DNA of 62,387 nucleotides from Bifidobacterium samirii (GTDB lineage: Bacteria; Actinomycetota; Actinomycetes; Actinomycetales; Bifidobacteriaceae), in contig NZ_QXGK01000016.1 of the NCBI RefSeq assembly GCF_003952945.1, positions 1-62,387 on the forward strand, in the 5' to 3' direction. Under the pieces are notes generated by a model. The model had not been told where the DNA came from, searched no databases, and worked only from the letters and a program-made list of their open reading frames with translations. The translations under genes and the position numbers were made by a program. Positions 1 to 8,272 of the stretch are shown piece by piece (positions within the stretch are counted from its first letter, which is position 1; the number at the start of each line of letters is the position of its first letter).

Positions 1-150
1 CCAGGCCGAGCAGGACCCGGCCGTCGAACGCGCTAGACTCAATACCAAGCCGCGCGGTTTCATTCATTTTTTCAATCACACACCGAATCAAACCGCACGG
101 CCCTTACACACCAAAATGCGAAGAGCCCCTATAACCCCGAAAACCGGTGT
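1..150. other. no gene recognised at left edge
   Basis: I see no convincing start, ribosome site or domain in this stretch. It may hold the upstream flank of a neighbouring gene outside the window. It ends at the terminator that follows the tRNA gene on the minus strand. Confidence 0.5.
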
Positions 151-152
151 CG

Positions 153-195
153 GAAAAAAGAAAAAGGCCGTTCCCGGTGGAATGGAAACGGCCTT
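153..195 (-). terminator. intrinsic terminator of tRNA-Ala
   Basis: On the minus strand a 9-bp perfect stem (AAGGCCGTT with AACGGCCTT, plus-strand 164-172 and 187-195) is followed at once by a T-rich tail. It begins four bases after the tRNA 3' end, so it is a standard rho-independent terminator for the tRNA transcript. Confidence 0.9.
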
Positions 196-198
196 AAG

Positions 199-271
199 TG
201 GAGCTGATGGTAATCGAAACCACGACCTCTTCGATGCGAACGAAGCGCTCTACCAACTGAGCTACAGCCCC
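199..271 (-). tRNA. tRNA-Ala (anticodon CGC)
   Basis: The minus strand folds into a complete 73-nt cloverleaf. The acceptor stem pairs GGGGCTG with CAGCTCC and includes the G3:U70 wobble pair that marks alanine tRNAs. The anticodon arm is CTTCG/CGAAG with loop TTCGCAT, giving anticodon CGC for GCG codons. The T arm has the usual TTCGATT loop. The 3' CCA is not encoded. The gene is followed by its own terminator and lies downstream of a palindrome array. Confidence 0.95.
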
Positions 272-373
272 GCAGGTGCCATCATGCTCTGCATGACAAC
301 TCGTCACACTCTAGTACGACCTGTTCGCAAACGCAAATCGGCGTGTGCAAGAGTCCTGTGTCGGAGTGTCGCG

Positions 374-811
374 CTGTCGCAACCTGTATGGGAAGGGGCT
401 TCCGTGTACGAACGACGACGCTGGCGGGGCGTTGTCGTGTCGGGATGCGTCGGGATGTGTCGTGATCCGGTCAAGAATGTTGACCCGTATACAGATTGCG
501 ACGCTACGACCGTCGTCGGCGTCGCAATCCGTTGATGAACCGGATTGCGTATGCGGATTGCGACGCTGGCGGAGGGGTTTGCGTCGCAAACCGTATGCGA
601 TCGGTGCTGGGATGCGGTGCGACGCGGGCGAGGTGCGTTGCACCGTAACCCGGTCATGAACCAGACTCCATATGCAGGTTACGACGCGGCAGACGGTGCT
701 GGCGTCTGGATTCGTATGGGGGCGGCGGACGGCGTGCGAATCGCGACGCTGCGGGGGCTGCCGGCGTCGGAATCTGTTCATGGACCCGATTCCGTGAGCG
801 GATCGCGACGC
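374..811. repeat. palindrome array A1 (48-nt units, 14-nt spacers)
   Basis: Six imperfect palindromes begin at 457, 519, 581, 640, 702 and 764, with a degenerate one near 374-421. The best unit (519-566) has 13-bp perfect arms, GCGTCGCAATCCG and CGGATTGCGACGC, around a 22-nt loop. All six units are 48 nt except the third (45 nt), and every spacer between them is exactly 14 nt, so the period is 62 bp, or 59 bp after the short unit. Changes in one arm are often matched in the other: TAACC with GGTTA in unit 640, GATTCG with CGAATC in unit 702. The array starts 21 nt beyond the lacI stop codon and fills the gap to the tRNA gene. I see no protein-coding gene here. Confidence 0.9.
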
Positions 812-832
812 CGAATCGGCGGTGCGCTGCGG

Positions 833-1966
833 CTAGCGCAGGGCGAGGGTCGGGGTGAGTAGGACGTGGTCGCGGTCCGGTTCTCCGCAGAGGGTGGTCC
901 GACCGGTCTTCCCATCGTCCGTGTCCCCGTTCGGCGTCGCGCCGGTCGCGGTTCCGCCTGATGCCCCGGCGTCCGTGGGCCGCACGGTGGCCGCCGCATC
1001 GGCCCCGTTCCCGGCCGCCGCCTCGGCGAGCCGGGCGCGCAGCCGTTCCTGGGTGATGCGGACGAGCTCGCGCGCGGCGCCGGCGAGCGGCTGTGCGACG
1101 CTGGGGATGCCGAGCGACTGGGCGGAGACGGTGTTGTCGAAGCCGGTGACGGTGATGTCGGTGTCGGTGGGCAGCGCGAGCGCGACGCCGGTGGCGATGG
1201 TGTCGCTCACGCAGATGATCGCGTCGATGTCGGGGCGTCGGTCGAGCAGGGCGATGCAGGCGGTCTGCCCGGCGATGATGTCGTTTTCGGCATCCTCGCT
1301 GAGCTGGTCGAGTTCGGCGGGCGTGGCCATGCGCGCGTCGAGCATGGTCTGCCGCCAGCCGAGCCGCCGGTCCATGCCGGTGCCGGACAGGCCCGGCCAG
1401 CCGATGAATCCGATGTGCTTGCATCCGTGGAGGATGAGATGCCGGGTGACGTCGGCGATGCCGGCGCGTCCGTCGACGTCGACCCACGGCACGTCGGGTT
1501 CGTGCATGTCGGCGCGCCCCCAGGGGCGGCCGAACAGCACGAACGTCTGCCGGTGCTCGTTGAGCCATGCGATGCGCGGGTCGTCGTGCGTGGTGTTGAC
1601 GAGGACGAACGCGTCGACGTCGCCGCGTGCGATGAGCTGTTCGAATTGGCGGATCTCGTCCTGATGCGAGTCGGTCTTGTAGAGGATGACGCGGATGCCG
1701 TGGGCGTCGGCCTCGGTGACGAGCGCGTGCAGCAGCGGGTCATAGATGGGGGAGTAGCTGACGGGCGCGATGCCGATGGCGATGGTGTTGCTGCGTTGGG
1801 TGCGCAGCCGTCGCGCGGACGCGTTGGGCGTGTAGTTGAGCCGTTCGATGGCGGCGTTGACGAGCGTGCGCGTGGCCGGTTTGACGATGGCCGGATTGTT
1901 GATGCAGTTGGATACGGTCTGCGGCGAAACGCCGGCTTCCCTGGCGACGTCCTTGATGCTGACCAT
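833..1966 (-). CDS. LacI-family transcriptional regulator
   Basis: A 377-residue DNA-binding repressor. Residues 1-50 are a typical LacI helix-turn-helix and hinge (IKDVAREAGVSPQTVSNCINN, then LNYTPNASARRLRTQRS). Residues 60-310 form the periplasmic-binding-protein-like effector domain. The ATG at 1966 follows a GGAAGGGGG ribosome site. The C-terminal 60 residues are a Gly/Ala/Asp-rich low-complexity tail not usual in the family. The gene is divergent from a sugar ABC operon, and TGGAACG-type half-sites lie between them, so it probably represses that operon and itself. The effector is likely the sugar imported by the operon, which I cannot name. Confidence 0.9.
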   Translation of the reverse strand: MVSIKDVAREAGVSPQTVSNCINNPAIVKPATRTLVNAAIERLNYTPNASARRLRTQRSNTIAIGIAPVSYSPIYDPLLHALVTEADAHGIRVILYKTDSHQDEIRQFEQLIARGDVDAFVLVNTTHDDPRIAWLNEHRQTFVLFGRPWGRADMHEPDVPWVDVDGRAGIADVTRHLILHGCKHIGFIGWPGLSGTGMDRRLGWRQTMLDARMATPAELDQLSEDAENDIIAGQTACIALLDRRPDIDAIICVSDTIATGVALALPTDTDITVTGFDNTVSAQSLGIPSVAQPLAGAARELVRITQERLRARLAEAAAGNGADAAATVRPTDAGASGGTATGATPNGDTDDGKTGRTTLCGEPDRDHVLLTPTLALR

Positions 1967-2021
1967 GATGCCCCCTTCCGTCTGTTGTGACGTTCCATTA
2001 TCCCGCGTCGCCGCGGTCGAT

Positions 2022-2081
2022 TTGACAAGTGCGATGTGCTGTGTTTAGTATATAACTGTTTTTTGGAACGTAAAAATTCCA
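2022..2081 (+). promoter_or_regulatory. promoter and operator of sugar locus 1
   Basis: A consensus -35 box TTGACA (2022-2027) is followed after 18 bp by TAGTAT (2046-2051). Just downstream is an inverted repeat TGGAA-N8-TTCCA (2064-2081), placed where a bound repressor would block initiation. A matching half-site, ACGTTCCA, lies at 1990-1997 on the lacI side. Confidence 0.65.
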
Positions 2082-2173
2082 CCGACGAACCCCGATGATA
2101 GATCCCGTCGGTGGGCGCAATGGCCGCGCGTCGCATACCCCTCCTCCCTCGAGGGGTTCTTCGACCGCGCGAA

Positions 2174-2187
2174 TTGGAACGTTCTAA
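2174..2187. promoter_or_regulatory. LacI-type operator before the SBP gene
   Basis: The 14-bp near-perfect palindrome TTGGAACGTTCTAA is centred on CG, as LacI-family operators are. It shares the TGGAACG half-site with 2064-2071 and 1990-1997, and lies 64 bp before the SBP start codon. Confidence 0.7.
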
Positions 2188-2250
2188 AAGAAGATGTCGA
2201 CCACTGAAGGCCGGGACGAAGACCCGGGCACGACAGAAAGGAACTCAACG

Positions 2251-3501
2251 ATGAGGAAGAAGCTCACCGTCGCCACCGCCGCGACCGCCGCCCTGCTCAC
2301 CCTGCTCGCCGGATGCGGCGGCAGCGGCTTCGACGAGCCGCAGACCGACGCCCAGGAGGGCGGCCTGACCGCCGACACCTCCCAGGAGCTGACCGTCCTG
2401 ATCGGCTCCTCCGGCGACACCGAGACCGAGGCCGTCAAGAAGGCCGTCGCCGACTGGTGCGAGGAGACCGGCCAGAAGGCCACCGTGCAGGTCGCCAACG
2501 ACATGGCCCAGCAGCTGTCGCAGGGCTTCGCCGGCGGCGATCCGGCCGACCTGTTCTACCTGGCCCCCGAGCAGCTCGCCGGCTACGCGTCGAACGGCTC
2601 CCTGCTCGCCTACGGCGACGAACTGGAGAACAAGGGCGACTTCTACGACAACCTGCTGCAGACCTTCACCTACGACGGCAAGCTGTACGCCGCGCCCAAG
2701 GACGTCTCCACGCTCCAGCTGGTCGTCAACGACGAGATGTGGGCGGCGGCCGGCCTGACCGACGCCGACTATCCGACCACCTGGGACGAGCTGGCCGACG
2801 TCGCCGCCAAGCTCACCGACGGCGACCACGTCGGACTGGCGTTCAGCGGCGAATACGCGCGCGTCGGCGTCTTCCTCAAGCAGGCCGGCGGCGGCCTCGT
2901 CAGCGACGACGGCACCAAGGCGATCGCCTCCGACGACGCCAGCGTCGCCGGCCTGACCGAAGTCAAGGAGCTGCTCGCCTCCGGCAACGCCGCCTATGCG
3001 TCCGACCTCGGCACCGGCTGGGGCGGCGAGGCGTTCGGCACCGGCAAGGCCGCGATGGCGATCGAAGGCAACTGGATCACCGGCGGTCTGGCCGCCGACT
3101 ACCCGGACATCGACTACACCGTCGTCGAACTGCCCGCAGGCCCGGCCGGCAAGGGCACGATGCACTTCACCAACGGCTGGGGCATCGCCGCCGACAGCAA
3201 GAACCAGAAGGGCGCGATCAGCCTCGTCGAATACCTCACCAGCGACGAGGTCGTCATGGACTTCGCCAAGGCGTTCGGCATCATGCCCGCCAGCAAGACC
3301 CTCGCCGACACCTGGAAGAGCGAGTTCCCCGACCTGGGCGCCTTCATGGACGGCCTCGAATACTCCGTGACCGTGCCGACCGCCAAGGGCGCCGCCGACG
3401 TGATCACCGACTTCAACGCGCAGATCGAAGGCCTCAAGGACGGCGACGCGAAGGCCATCCTCGACAAGACCCAGACCAACCTCGAGGCGATCCTCAAGTA
3501 G
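2251..3501 (+). CDS. ABC transporter sugar-binding lipoprotein
   Basis: Extracellular solute-binding protein of the MalE/UgpB class, 416 residues. The signal peptide (MRKKL, then an Ala/Leu core) ends in the lipobox LLAGC, so Cys22 should be lipidated and anchor the protein to the membrane. The start is the ATG at 2251 behind GAAAGGAAC; an upstream in-frame ATG at 2194 would spoil the signal peptide. Two MalFG-type permeases follow. No ATPase gene is present, so the importer probably uses a shared MsiK/MalK-type ATPase encoded elsewhere, as is common in actinobacteria. The substrate is unknown, perhaps an alpha-gluco-oligosaccharide given the debranching-like enzyme at the operon end. Confidence 0.9.
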   Translation: MRKKLTVATAATAALLTLLAGCGGSGFDEPQTDAQEGGLTADTSQELTVLIGSSGDTETEAVKKAVADWCEETGQKATVQVANDMAQQLSQGFAGGDPADLFYLAPEQLAGYASNGSLLAYGDELENKGDFYDNLLQTFTYDGKLYAAPKDVSTLQLVVNDEMWAAAGLTDADYPTTWDELADVAAKLTDGDHVGLAFSGEYARVGVFLKQAGGGLVSDDGTKAIASDDASVAGLTEVKELLASGNAAYASDLGTGWGGEAFGTGKAAMAIEGNWITGGLAADYPDIDYTVVELPAGPAGKGTMHFTNGWGIAADSKNQKGAISLVEYLTSDEVVMDFAKAFGIMPASKTLADTWKSEFPDLGAFMDGLEYSVTVPTAKGAADVITDFNAQIEGLKDGDAKAILDKTQTNLEAILK

Positions 3502-3512
3502 TCCTCCCCACC

Positions 3513-3546
3513 GCGCGGGACCGGCCGGCGACGGCCGGCCCCGCGC
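3513..3546 (+). other. stable stem-loop after the SBP gene
   Basis: GCGCGGG-a-CCGGCCG pairs with CGGCCGG-c-CCCGCGC around a 4-nt loop. It has no T tract and lies inside the operon, so it may protect the SBP message or cut down read-through into the permease genes, giving more binding protein than permease. Confidence 0.6.
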
Positions 3547-3599
3547 CCCGGCAGTCAACAGTCAGTACGAGAACCAGACAACGGTGAAGGAGCCCTGAG

Positions 3600-4844
3600 A
3601 TGGGAAGCGAGACGAGCGAGACCAAGAACGCGGCGGCCAGGCCGCCGCGACGCAAGACATCACGGCCGTCGGCGCCACGCCGGCGCGTCAACCGCGGCGA
3701 GGAGCTGTCCGGCTGGCTGTTCTGCCTGCCGATGATCCTGATCCTCGGCGTCTTCCTGTTCGTGCCGATCGTGATGGCGCTGTGGGTCAGCGTGTCCGAC
3801 TGGGCCGGCCGCGGCACGCCGTTCGGCGCATCGGTGAACTTCGTCGGACTGAAGAACTACGCCGACGTGCTCGTCGAACCCGGCCTGGCGCAATCCGACT
3901 TCGGCACCGCCATCCGCAACAACGCGTGGTACACGCTGCTCGTGATCCCGCTGCAGACGCTGCTGAGCCTGCTGCTCGCCGTGCTGCTCAACCGCAGGAT
4001 CCTCAAGGCGCGCGGCTTCTTCCGCACCGCCTTCTACTTCCCGTCGGTCACCAGCTCCGTGGCGATCACCGTGCTGTGGCTGTTCCTGTTCAACTCCTCG
4101 GGCACCATCAACGCGGTGCTCGGCTGGTTCGGCATCAACGGACCGAACTGGTTCAACGACCCTCGCGGCCTCGTCCACCTGCTGCTCGCCCGCTTCGGCG
4201 TGACCGAAGGCCCGGCGGCCCTCACCAGCAACGGGTTCCTGGGCGTCAGCTGGTGGGACTGGCTCTCCGGCCCGTCCGTCGCGATGTTCGCGATCATCCT
4301 CATGGTCGTGTTCACCACATCCGGCACGTACATGCTGATGTTCATCGCCGCGCTGCAGACCATCGGCGAGGCGACCGAGGAGGCGGCCATCATGGACGGC
4401 GCCAACGCGTGGCAGCGCCTGTGGAAGGTGACCGTGCCGCAGCTCAAGCCCACCATCTTCACCGTCATCACGCTCGGCATCATCGGCACCTGGCAGGTGT
4501 TCGACCAGATCTACACCGGCACCCAGGGCGCGCCCTCCAAGACGACCCTCACCCCCGCGTACCTGTCGTACAGCGCCGCCTTCTCCAGCCAGGAGTGGGG
4601 CCGCGGCGCCGCGATCTCGTTCGTCCTGTTCTTCATCATCATCGCGATGACCTGGGCCCAGCGCCAGATCATGAAGGACCGCAAACTGTCGCGCCGCCGC
4701 CGCGCCGACTACGACGCGATGAAGGCCGAGGCCCGCGCGATGAGCCGCGCCGAGGTCATGTCGCTCGGCGCGCGCAAGACCGCCGCCGGCGCCACCGCGG
4801 ACCGCGCCGCAGCCCGCACGACCACCGCCGGAAAGGAGTCCTGA
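3600..4844 (+). CDS. ABC sugar transporter permease (MalF type)
   Basis: Integral membrane subunit of 414 residues with a charged N-terminal tail (residues 1-35) and about six hydrophobic segments. The EAA loop, the contact site for the ATPase, is visible as EEAAIMDGANAWQRLWKVTVPQ about two thirds along. A basic and Ala-rich C-terminal tail follows the last segment. The ATG at 3600 is preceded by GAAGGAG. The gene overlaps closely with the next permease (4846), so the two should be co-translated and form the channel heterodimer fed by the lipoprotein at 2251. Confidence 0.9.
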   Translation: MGSETSETKNAAARPPRRKTSRPSAPRRRVNRGEELSGWLFCLPMILILGVFLFVPIVMALWVSVSDWAGRGTPFGASVNFVGLKNYADVLVEPGLAQSDFGTAIRNNAWYTLLVIPLQTLLSLLLAVLLNRRILKARGFFRTAFYFPSVTSSVAITVLWLFLFNSSGTINAVLGWFGINGPNWFNDPRGLVHLLLARFGVTEGPAALTSNGFLGVSWWDWLSGPSVAMFAIILMVVFTTSGTYMLMFIAALQTIGEATEEAAIMDGANAWQRLWKVTVPQLKPTIFTVITLGIIGTWQVFDQIYTGTQGAPSKTTLTPAYLSYSAAFSSQEWGRGAAISFVLFFIIIAMTWAQRQIMKDRKLSRRRRADYDAMKAEARAMSRAEVMSLGARKTAAGATADRAAARTTTAGKES

Positions 4845-4845
4845 C

Positions 4846-5709
4846 ATGAACGGACAGAACCGAACCCGCGAATCCGCATTCAAGCGGTTCCTCCACAGCG
4901 GCGTCCTGCTGTACGTGCTGCTTGCGGCGCTCGCGCTGATCTACATCATGCCGTTCGTCATCCAGATCGCCACGTCGTTCAAGACCGACGCCGACGCGAC
5001 CGCCAACCCCGTGTCGCTCATCCCCGAGACCTGGACCGCCGCCGCCTACCGCAAGCTGTTCCTGAACTCCGACTTCCCCGTCTGGTTCAAGAACTCGTTC
5101 ATCGTGACCATCGTCGTGACCTGCGGACGCGTGTTCTTCGACTCGCTCGCCGGCTACGCGCTCTCCCGACTGCACTTCCGCGGCCGCAACGTCATCTTCG
5201 CCGCGCTCGTCGCCGTGATGAGCGTACCCGGCGTGGTGCTGCTCATCCCCAAGTTCCTCATCATCAAGACGCTCGGCATCTACGACAGCTACGCGGGCAT
5301 GATCCTGCCGCTGCTCATCGACGCGTCCGGCGTGTTCATCATGAAGAACTTCTTCGAATCGATCCCGCGCTCCGTCGAGGAGCAGGCGATGATCGACCGC
5401 GCCGGCACGTTCCGCATCTTCTGGCAGATCGTGCTGCCGATGGCCCGCCCCGCGCTCGTCACCATCTCGATCCTGTCCTTCCAGGGATCGTGGAACGAGC
5501 TGTCGCACTTCATCGTCTCGACGCAGTCGTCGTCGCTCACCACCCTCACCAAGGGCGTCGCCTCGCTCGCCAGCGGCCAGCTGTCCAGCGGCAACCAGTA
5601 CCCGGTCAAACTCGCGGCCGCCGTCGTCATGACCATCCCCGTCGCCCTGCTGTTCTTCGTCTTCCAGAAGCAGATCATGAACAGCTCCGAGGGATCCGTC
5701 AAGGAATGA
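4846..5709 (+). CDS. ABC sugar transporter permease (MalG type)
   Basis: Second channel subunit, 287 residues, with six predicted membrane segments. The EAA loop reads EEQAMIDRAGTFRIFWQIVLPM. It starts 1 nt after the stop codon of the MalF-type gene, with GAAAGGAG serving as ribosome site. It ends just before an intergenic stem-loop (5717-5747) that separates the transport genes from the hydrolase gene. Confidence 0.9.
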   Translation: MNGQNRTRESAFKRFLHSGVLLYVLLAALALIYIMPFVIQIATSFKTDADATANPVSLIPETWTAAAYRKLFLNSDFPVWFKNSFIVTIVVTCGRVFFDSLAGYALSRLHFRGRNVIFAALVAVMSVPGVVLLIPKFLIIKTLGIYDSYAGMILPLLIDASGVFIMKNFFESIPRSVEEQAMIDRAGTFRIFWQIVLPMARPALVTISILSFQGSWNELSHFIVSTQSSSLTTLTKGVASLASGQLSSGNQYPVKLAAAVVMTIPVALLFFVFQKQIMNSSEGSVKE

Positions 5710-5716
5710 CCTCTCC

Positions 5717-5747
5717 GCCGGCCGCGGCCACGACCGCCGCGGCCGGC
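5717..5747 (+). other. stem-loop between permease and hydrolase genes
   Basis: An 11-bp perfect GC stem, GCCGGCCGCGG with CCGCGGCCGGC, lies right after the permease stop codon. It has no T tract, so I read it as an mRNA-stability or partial-termination element rather than a full stop. Confidence 0.55.
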
Positions 5748-5825
5748 CCGACCATCCATCCGGCCATCCCCACCGGACCGACCGACCCGACAGAACCGAC
5801 CGACCGAACCACAACGGAGAATCCC

Positions 5826-7883
5826 ATGAGCACCAACACCCAGCCCCGCCAGCCGTGGATGCACGACATGAAGCCGCTCGTGTGCGCCCCCACCCAACTG
5901 TGGGCCGACCCCGACGGCGTCGTCGACGCGACCGCGCCCCACGCCGGCACCGCCAGCATCGCCGGCCTCTACCACGGCGACACCCGCATCGTCTCCGCGA
6001 TCCGCACCACCGTCGACGGCGAGGCGCCCGTCCCCGTCGCATGGCGTGCGCACGGCAAGGGCGCCAGCACGACCACGATGATCGTGCGCAACATCGACGG
6101 CCCCACCGTCGACCCGCAGGTGCGCGTCGAGGAACGCCGCGACCTCACCCCCGACGCGCTCGCCGAACGCTGCACCGTCACCAGCGCGCTCGACCACGAC
6201 GTCACCATCCGCCTCGCCGTCACCCTGCGGTTCGACATGGCCACGATGCAGGAGGTCAAGGGCGGCGCGCCGTCCGCGGTGGCGCTCGACGGACGCATCG
6301 CCGTCGACGTCGCTGACACGACGGCCGACGGCGTGCGCACCGTACGCGTCACCGACGGCAAGCTCGCCGCCGTCGTCACCGCCGACGCCACGGCCGGCAC
6401 GCCGCCGTGCGTCGCCGTCGACGGCACCGACTGCACGCTCATCTGGACCCTCGCCGTCCCCGCGCGCGGCACCGCGGCCGCCGGCCTGACCGTCGCCGTC
6501 GACGCGCCCGGCAACGTCGTGCGCGCCGCGACCGCCGCCTGCCCGTGGGCCGACGTGCACGTCCACGCCGCCGACAGCCGTGTCGCCGACTGGATCAACA
6601 CGTCCCTGCGCGACCTCGACGGCCTGCGCATGGCCATCCCCGCCCTGCCCGACGACGAATTCCTCGCCGCCGGCGCACCCTGGTTCTTCACCCTGTTCGG
6701 CCGCGACTCGCTGTGGGCCGCCCGATTCCTGCTGCCGCTCACCACGCGCACCGCGATGGGCACGCTGCGCACCCTCGCCCACTTCCAGGCCACCGCATCC
6801 GACCCCGCCACCAACGCCGACCCCGGCAAGATCATGCACGAACTGCGCGCCGAACAGCTCGTCCAGACCGGCGCCTTCGACGACGGCACCAGCCTGCCGC
6901 CGCTCTACTACGGCACCATCGACGCGACCCCGCTGTGGATCGTGCTGCTCGCCGAAGCCGCCCGCTGGGGCGCGCCCGACGACGAGATCCGCGCGCTCAT
7001 CCCCAACCTGGAGGCGGCGCTCGCATGGCTGCGCGACTGGGGCGACTGCGACGGCGACGGATTCCTCGAATACATCGACCGCACCGGCCGCGGCCTGAGC
7101 AACCAGGGATGGAAGGACTCCGGCGATTCGGTGCGCTGGAACGACGGCACCATCGCACGCGGTCCGATCGCGCTGTGCGAAGTGCAGGGCTACGCCTACC
7201 AGGCGGCCATGCTCGGCGCCGACCTGCTGGACCGCTACGGTCGGCCCGGTGCCGACGGCTGGCGTGCGTGGGCGGCCCGGCTCAAGGAGCGCTTCAACGA
7301 GGCGTTCTGGGTCGATGACGGCCGCGGTCGCTACCCGGCCATCGCGCTCGACGCCGACAAGCGGCCCGTCGACTCGCTCACGAGCAACATCGGCCACCTG
7401 CTGGGCACCGGCATCCTCGACGAGGACGGCGTGCGCGACGTCGTCGCCCGCCTGACCGGCGACGACATGCTCAGCGGGTACGGCGTGCGCACGATGAGCA
7501 CGCTGGCCGGCGGCTACTCGCCGCTGAGCTACCACTGCGGCTCGGTGTGGGCGCACGACAGCGCCGTGGTGATGAACGGCCTGCGCGACGAAGGCTACGA
7601 GGCGGAGGCGCTGCGCGTCGCCGAAGGACTGGTGCGTGCGGCCGCGTCGTTCGGCTACCAGATCCCGGAGCTGTACGCGGGCGACGCGTTCGGCGCGGAC
7701 GGCTTCGGCTCCGGCCCGGCCCCGTACCCGGCGGCCTGCCATCCGCAGGCGTGGTCGGCCGCGTCGTCGGTCGCCGTGCTGTCCCTGCTGCTCGGTCTGG
7801 CGCCTGACGGAGAGGCGTCCGATGGCGCGTCGGCTGCCGTCGATTCCCCGCTGGCCCGCGACCTGCGCATCGAAGGCCGCTGA
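5826..7883 (+). CDS. glycogen-debranching-like glucosidase (GDE_N_bis plus six-hairpin domain)
   Basis: Cytoplasmic protein of 685 residues. Residues 15-230 match the N-terminal domain of glycogen-debranching-type enzymes (AGLYHGDTRIVSAIRT). Residues 245-670 form an (alpha/alpha)6 catalytic domain with the family blocks FTLFGRDSLWAARF, WKDSGDSVRW and HCGSVWAHDSAVV, whose acidic residues are the likely catalytic pair. There is no signal peptide. The ATG at 5826 follows GGAG; the frame is open further upstream but has no ribosome site there. As the last gene of a LacI-controlled importer operon it probably hydrolyses the imported oligosaccharide. Family members are poorly characterised, so amylo-1,6-glucosidase is only one possibility. 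Confidence 0.75.
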   Translation: MSTNTQPRQPWMHDMKPLVCAPTQLWADPDGVVDATAPHAGTASIAGLYHGDTRIVSAIRTTVDGEAPVPVAWRAHGKGASTTTMIVRNIDGPTVDPQVRVEERRDLTPDALAERCTVTSALDHDVTIRLAVTLRFDMATMQEVKGGAPSAVALDGRIAVDVADTTADGVRTVRVTDGKLAAVVTADATAGTPPCVAVDGTDCTLIWTLAVPARGTAAAGLTVAVDAPGNVVRAATAACPWADVHVHAADSRVADWINTSLRDLDGLRMAIPALPDDEFLAAGAPWFFTLFGRDSLWAARFLLPLTTRTAMGTLRTLAHFQATASDPATNADPGKIMHELRAEQLVQTGAFDDGTSLPPLYYGTIDATPLWIVLLAEAARWGAPDDEIRALIPNLEAALAWLRDWGDCDGDGFLEYIDRTGRGLSNQGWKDSGDSVRWNDGTIARGPIALCEVQGYAYQAAMLGADLLDRYGRPGADGWRAWAARLKERFNEAFWVDDGRGRYPAIALDADKRPVDSLTSNIGHLLGTGILDEDGVRDVVARLTGDDMLSGYGVRTMSTLAGGYSPLSYHCGSVWAHDSAVVMNGLRDEGYEAEALRVAEGLVRAAASFGYQIPELYAGDAFGADGFGSGPAPYPAACHPQAWSAASSVAVLSLLLGLAPDGEASDGASAAVDSPLARDLRIEGR

Positions 7884-7907
7884 TCCTCCGGGGGGCGACC
7901 TGCTGCA

Positions 7908-8141
7908 GCGTCGCAATCCGTACATGACCGGACTTTCGTGTGCGGATTGCGACGCTGAGGGCGCGTGTTGCGTCGTAACTCGTACGTGGATGGCCGATCT
8001 CTTACAGATTGCGACGCTAAACCTGTTGTTAGCGTCGCAATCCGTTAGTGAACCGGACTGCGTGTGCGGATTGCGACGCTGCGGGTGCCCCTGGCGTCGG
8101 GATTCGTATGGGAACGGCGGACGATGTGCGGGTTGCGACGG
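7908..8141. repeat. palindrome array A2
   Basis: Four 48-nt units start at 7908, 7970, 8032 and 8094, exactly 62 bp apart, with 14-nt spacers. The arms are the same GCGTCGCAATCCG type as in array A1. The array begins 24 nt after the hydrolase stop codon. The last base of the fourth unit has merged with a run of twelve G (8140-8151). The rest of the interval to the dedA terminator holds no gene. Confidence 0.9.
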
Positions 8142-8211
8142 GGGGGGGGGGAAGGCGGAAGGAGGCGGATGGGAGCCGGGATGGGAGCCGGAATAGAGAC
8201 CAGATATGGGA

Positions 8212-8243
8212 CGGGCCCGGACCTGAGAGCAGGTCCGGGCCCG
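8212..8243 (-). terminator. terminator of the DedA-family gene
   Basis: A 13-bp perfect stem, CGGGCCCGGACCT with AGGTCCGGGCCCG, has a 6-nt loop and lies 30 nt beyond the stop codon of the minus-strand gene. It has no long T tract, as is common in high-GC actinobacteria. Being symmetrical, it may also stop read-through from the plus strand. Confidence 0.7.
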
Positions 8244-8272
8244 TGATTCGTCGGAGGAGAAGGGCGCGCCGA

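Noticed and set aside
116-535. Open frame running through the tRNA region
   Set aside because: It covers the tRNA-Ala gene, its terminator and palindrome units, with no ribosome site and no family resemblance.
457-811. CRISPR array
   Set aside because: The spacers are only 14 nt and resemble each other, the repeats are long variable palindromes, and there are no cas genes. This is the opposite of CRISPR logic.
311-862. Overlapping frames on both strands within array A1
   Set aside because: Their translations repeat the palindrome units in different frames; they are a product of the repeats.
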